Assembly (NCBI GenBank): GCA_031271635.1
Contig: JAISVG010000035.1
Location: 1 to 5,211, forward strand
Direction of reading: 5' to 3'
DNA from: Erysipelotrichaceae bacterium
Lineage (GTDB): Bacteria > Bacillota_I > Bacilli_A > RFN20 > CAG-826
DNA length: 5,211 bases
Shown here: piece by piece, positions 4,733-5,211 of the stretch
Numbering within the stretch: position 1 is the stretch's first letter
How the letters are laid out: every line of letters starts with the position of its first letter
The notes under the pieces: generated by a model
Seen by the model: only the letters and a program-made list of their open reading frames with translations
What the model was told of the DNA's origin: nothing
The model's database searches: none
Position numbers and translations under genes: made by a program

Positions 4733-5211
4733 GATCAATTATTTCGCGGGCTAAAGAAAGATACGCCACATTTGCGAATGAATTTGGCTTATAAAGTGAT
4801 AATGGCAGCCCTTTAGCGGTCGCCTCTGAGACAGAGACATTTCTCGGAATGCACGTCGTAAAAGTTTTCTCCTTAAAATAACTTCGTACTTCGCTTGAAA
4901 CTTCAAATGATAATTTTGTGCGAGAATCAAACATCGTTAGTAAAAAACCTTCAATTTCTAATTCAGGGTTATAACGTTCCTTGACTTTAGAAATTGTCAC
5001 CAGAACTTGGGCCACGGCTTCCATTGAAAAATATTCGCATTGCACTGGAATAATAACTGAATCACAAGCAATGAGGGCGTTTAACGACAAAAAGCCTAAT
5101 GAGGGGGGGCAATCAATAATAATGTAATCATACTTATCTTTCAACTTCACGATATTACGTTTTAACGTCATATAAGGTTCATATGATGTAATAGTATGTT
5201 CATTAATGCTC
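4713..5211 (-). CDS. parA: ParA/Soj-family partition ATPase, C-terminal part (5' end outside window)
   Basis: ParA is a deviant-Walker ATPase that binds DNA non-specifically as an ATP dimer and is driven along the nucleoid by ParB. The frame stays open to the window edge, so the Met at 5171 is internal. The 165 visible residues cover roughly the last two thirds of a protein of about 255; the Walker A loop is outside. Visible are YIIIDCPPSLG (Walker B, Asp codon at 5114-5112), LNALIACDSVIIPVQCEYFSMEAVAQ, GFLLTMFDSRTKLS, and the C-terminal IPRNVSVSEATAKGLPL, all closely matching B. subtilis Soj. A few bases of coding sequence overlap parB, the expected partner. The C7 tract inside the DCPPS codons is unusual for such AT-rich DNA. 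The plasmid or chromosomal nature of this pair is not decided by the sequence, but the housekeeping neighbours favour chromosomal. Confidence 0.94.
   Translation of the reverse strand, partial: SINEHTITSYEPYMTLKRNIVKLKDKYDYIIIDCPPSLGFLSLNALIACDSVIIPVQCEYFSMEAVAQVLVTISKVKERYNPELEIEGFLLTMFDSRTKLSFEVSSEVRSYFKEKTFTTCIPRNVSVSEATAKGLPLSLYKPNSFANVAYLSLAREIIDHEIENN

Noticed and set aside
4527..4754. Plus-strand open frame of 75 codons opposite parB
   Set aside because: It mirrors the parB coding sequence; its hydrophobic look comes from the reverse complement of Lys/Asp-rich codons.
5169..5171. Met codon at 5171 as the parA start
   Set aside because: The frame stays open upstream to the window edge with ParA-like sequence, and the Walker A loop must lie further upstream.

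Overview
The window is a compact, AT-rich stretch of bacterial chromosome in which every gene lies on the minus strand. It reads right to left as parA (5' end cut off) > parB > ribU-like transporter > ferredoxin > GH13 glycosidase > small membrane protein > cmk > der (3' end cut off). Tryptophan is encoded by TGG. The TGA ending the ribU-like gene is a true stop, because reading through it would run across the ferredoxin gene in another frame. This points to a low-GC Firmicute, or an Acholeplasma/Haloplasma/Erysipelotrichia/RF39-type relative of the Mollicutes that uses the standard code. It argues against a Mycoplasma or Spiroplasma that reads TGA as Trp. The exact lineage cannot be fixed from the sequence alone.

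Right block (3448-5211): parA, parB and the ribU-like gene overlap end to start (20 nt, then 14 nt), so they look like one translationally coupled unit. ParA/ParB is a chromosome or plasmid partition pair. The ParB is unusually short, lacks the usual C-terminal dimerisation domain and has altered CTP-binding motifs. The third gene is the substrate-binding (S) component of an energy-coupling-factor vitamin transporter, most like the riboflavin component RibU.

Middle block (1668-3418): a single-cluster [4Fe-4S] ferredoxin, missed by simple long-ORF criteria, has a perfect Shine-Dalgarno, a probable promoter and an intrinsic terminator. Immediately past the terminator is a complete cytoplasmic GH13 alpha-glucan-active enzyme with no obvious promoter of its own.

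Left block (1-1595): a 91-residue acidic protein with one C-terminal membrane segment, then cytidylate kinase, then the double-GTPase ribosome assembly factor Der. These overlap by 7 and 13 nt. A ribU/fer stretch lying not far from cmk/der recalls the Bacillus subtilis ribU-fer...cmk-rpsA-der region. Here rpsA is missing between cmk and der, and parAB and the glycosidase are added. The only gaps are short (72, 65 and 29 bp) and are described below. No tRNA, rRNA, CRISPR, IS element or canonical parS site was seen. The content is mostly housekeeping; the reduced ParB and the small membrane protein are the least ordinary parts.
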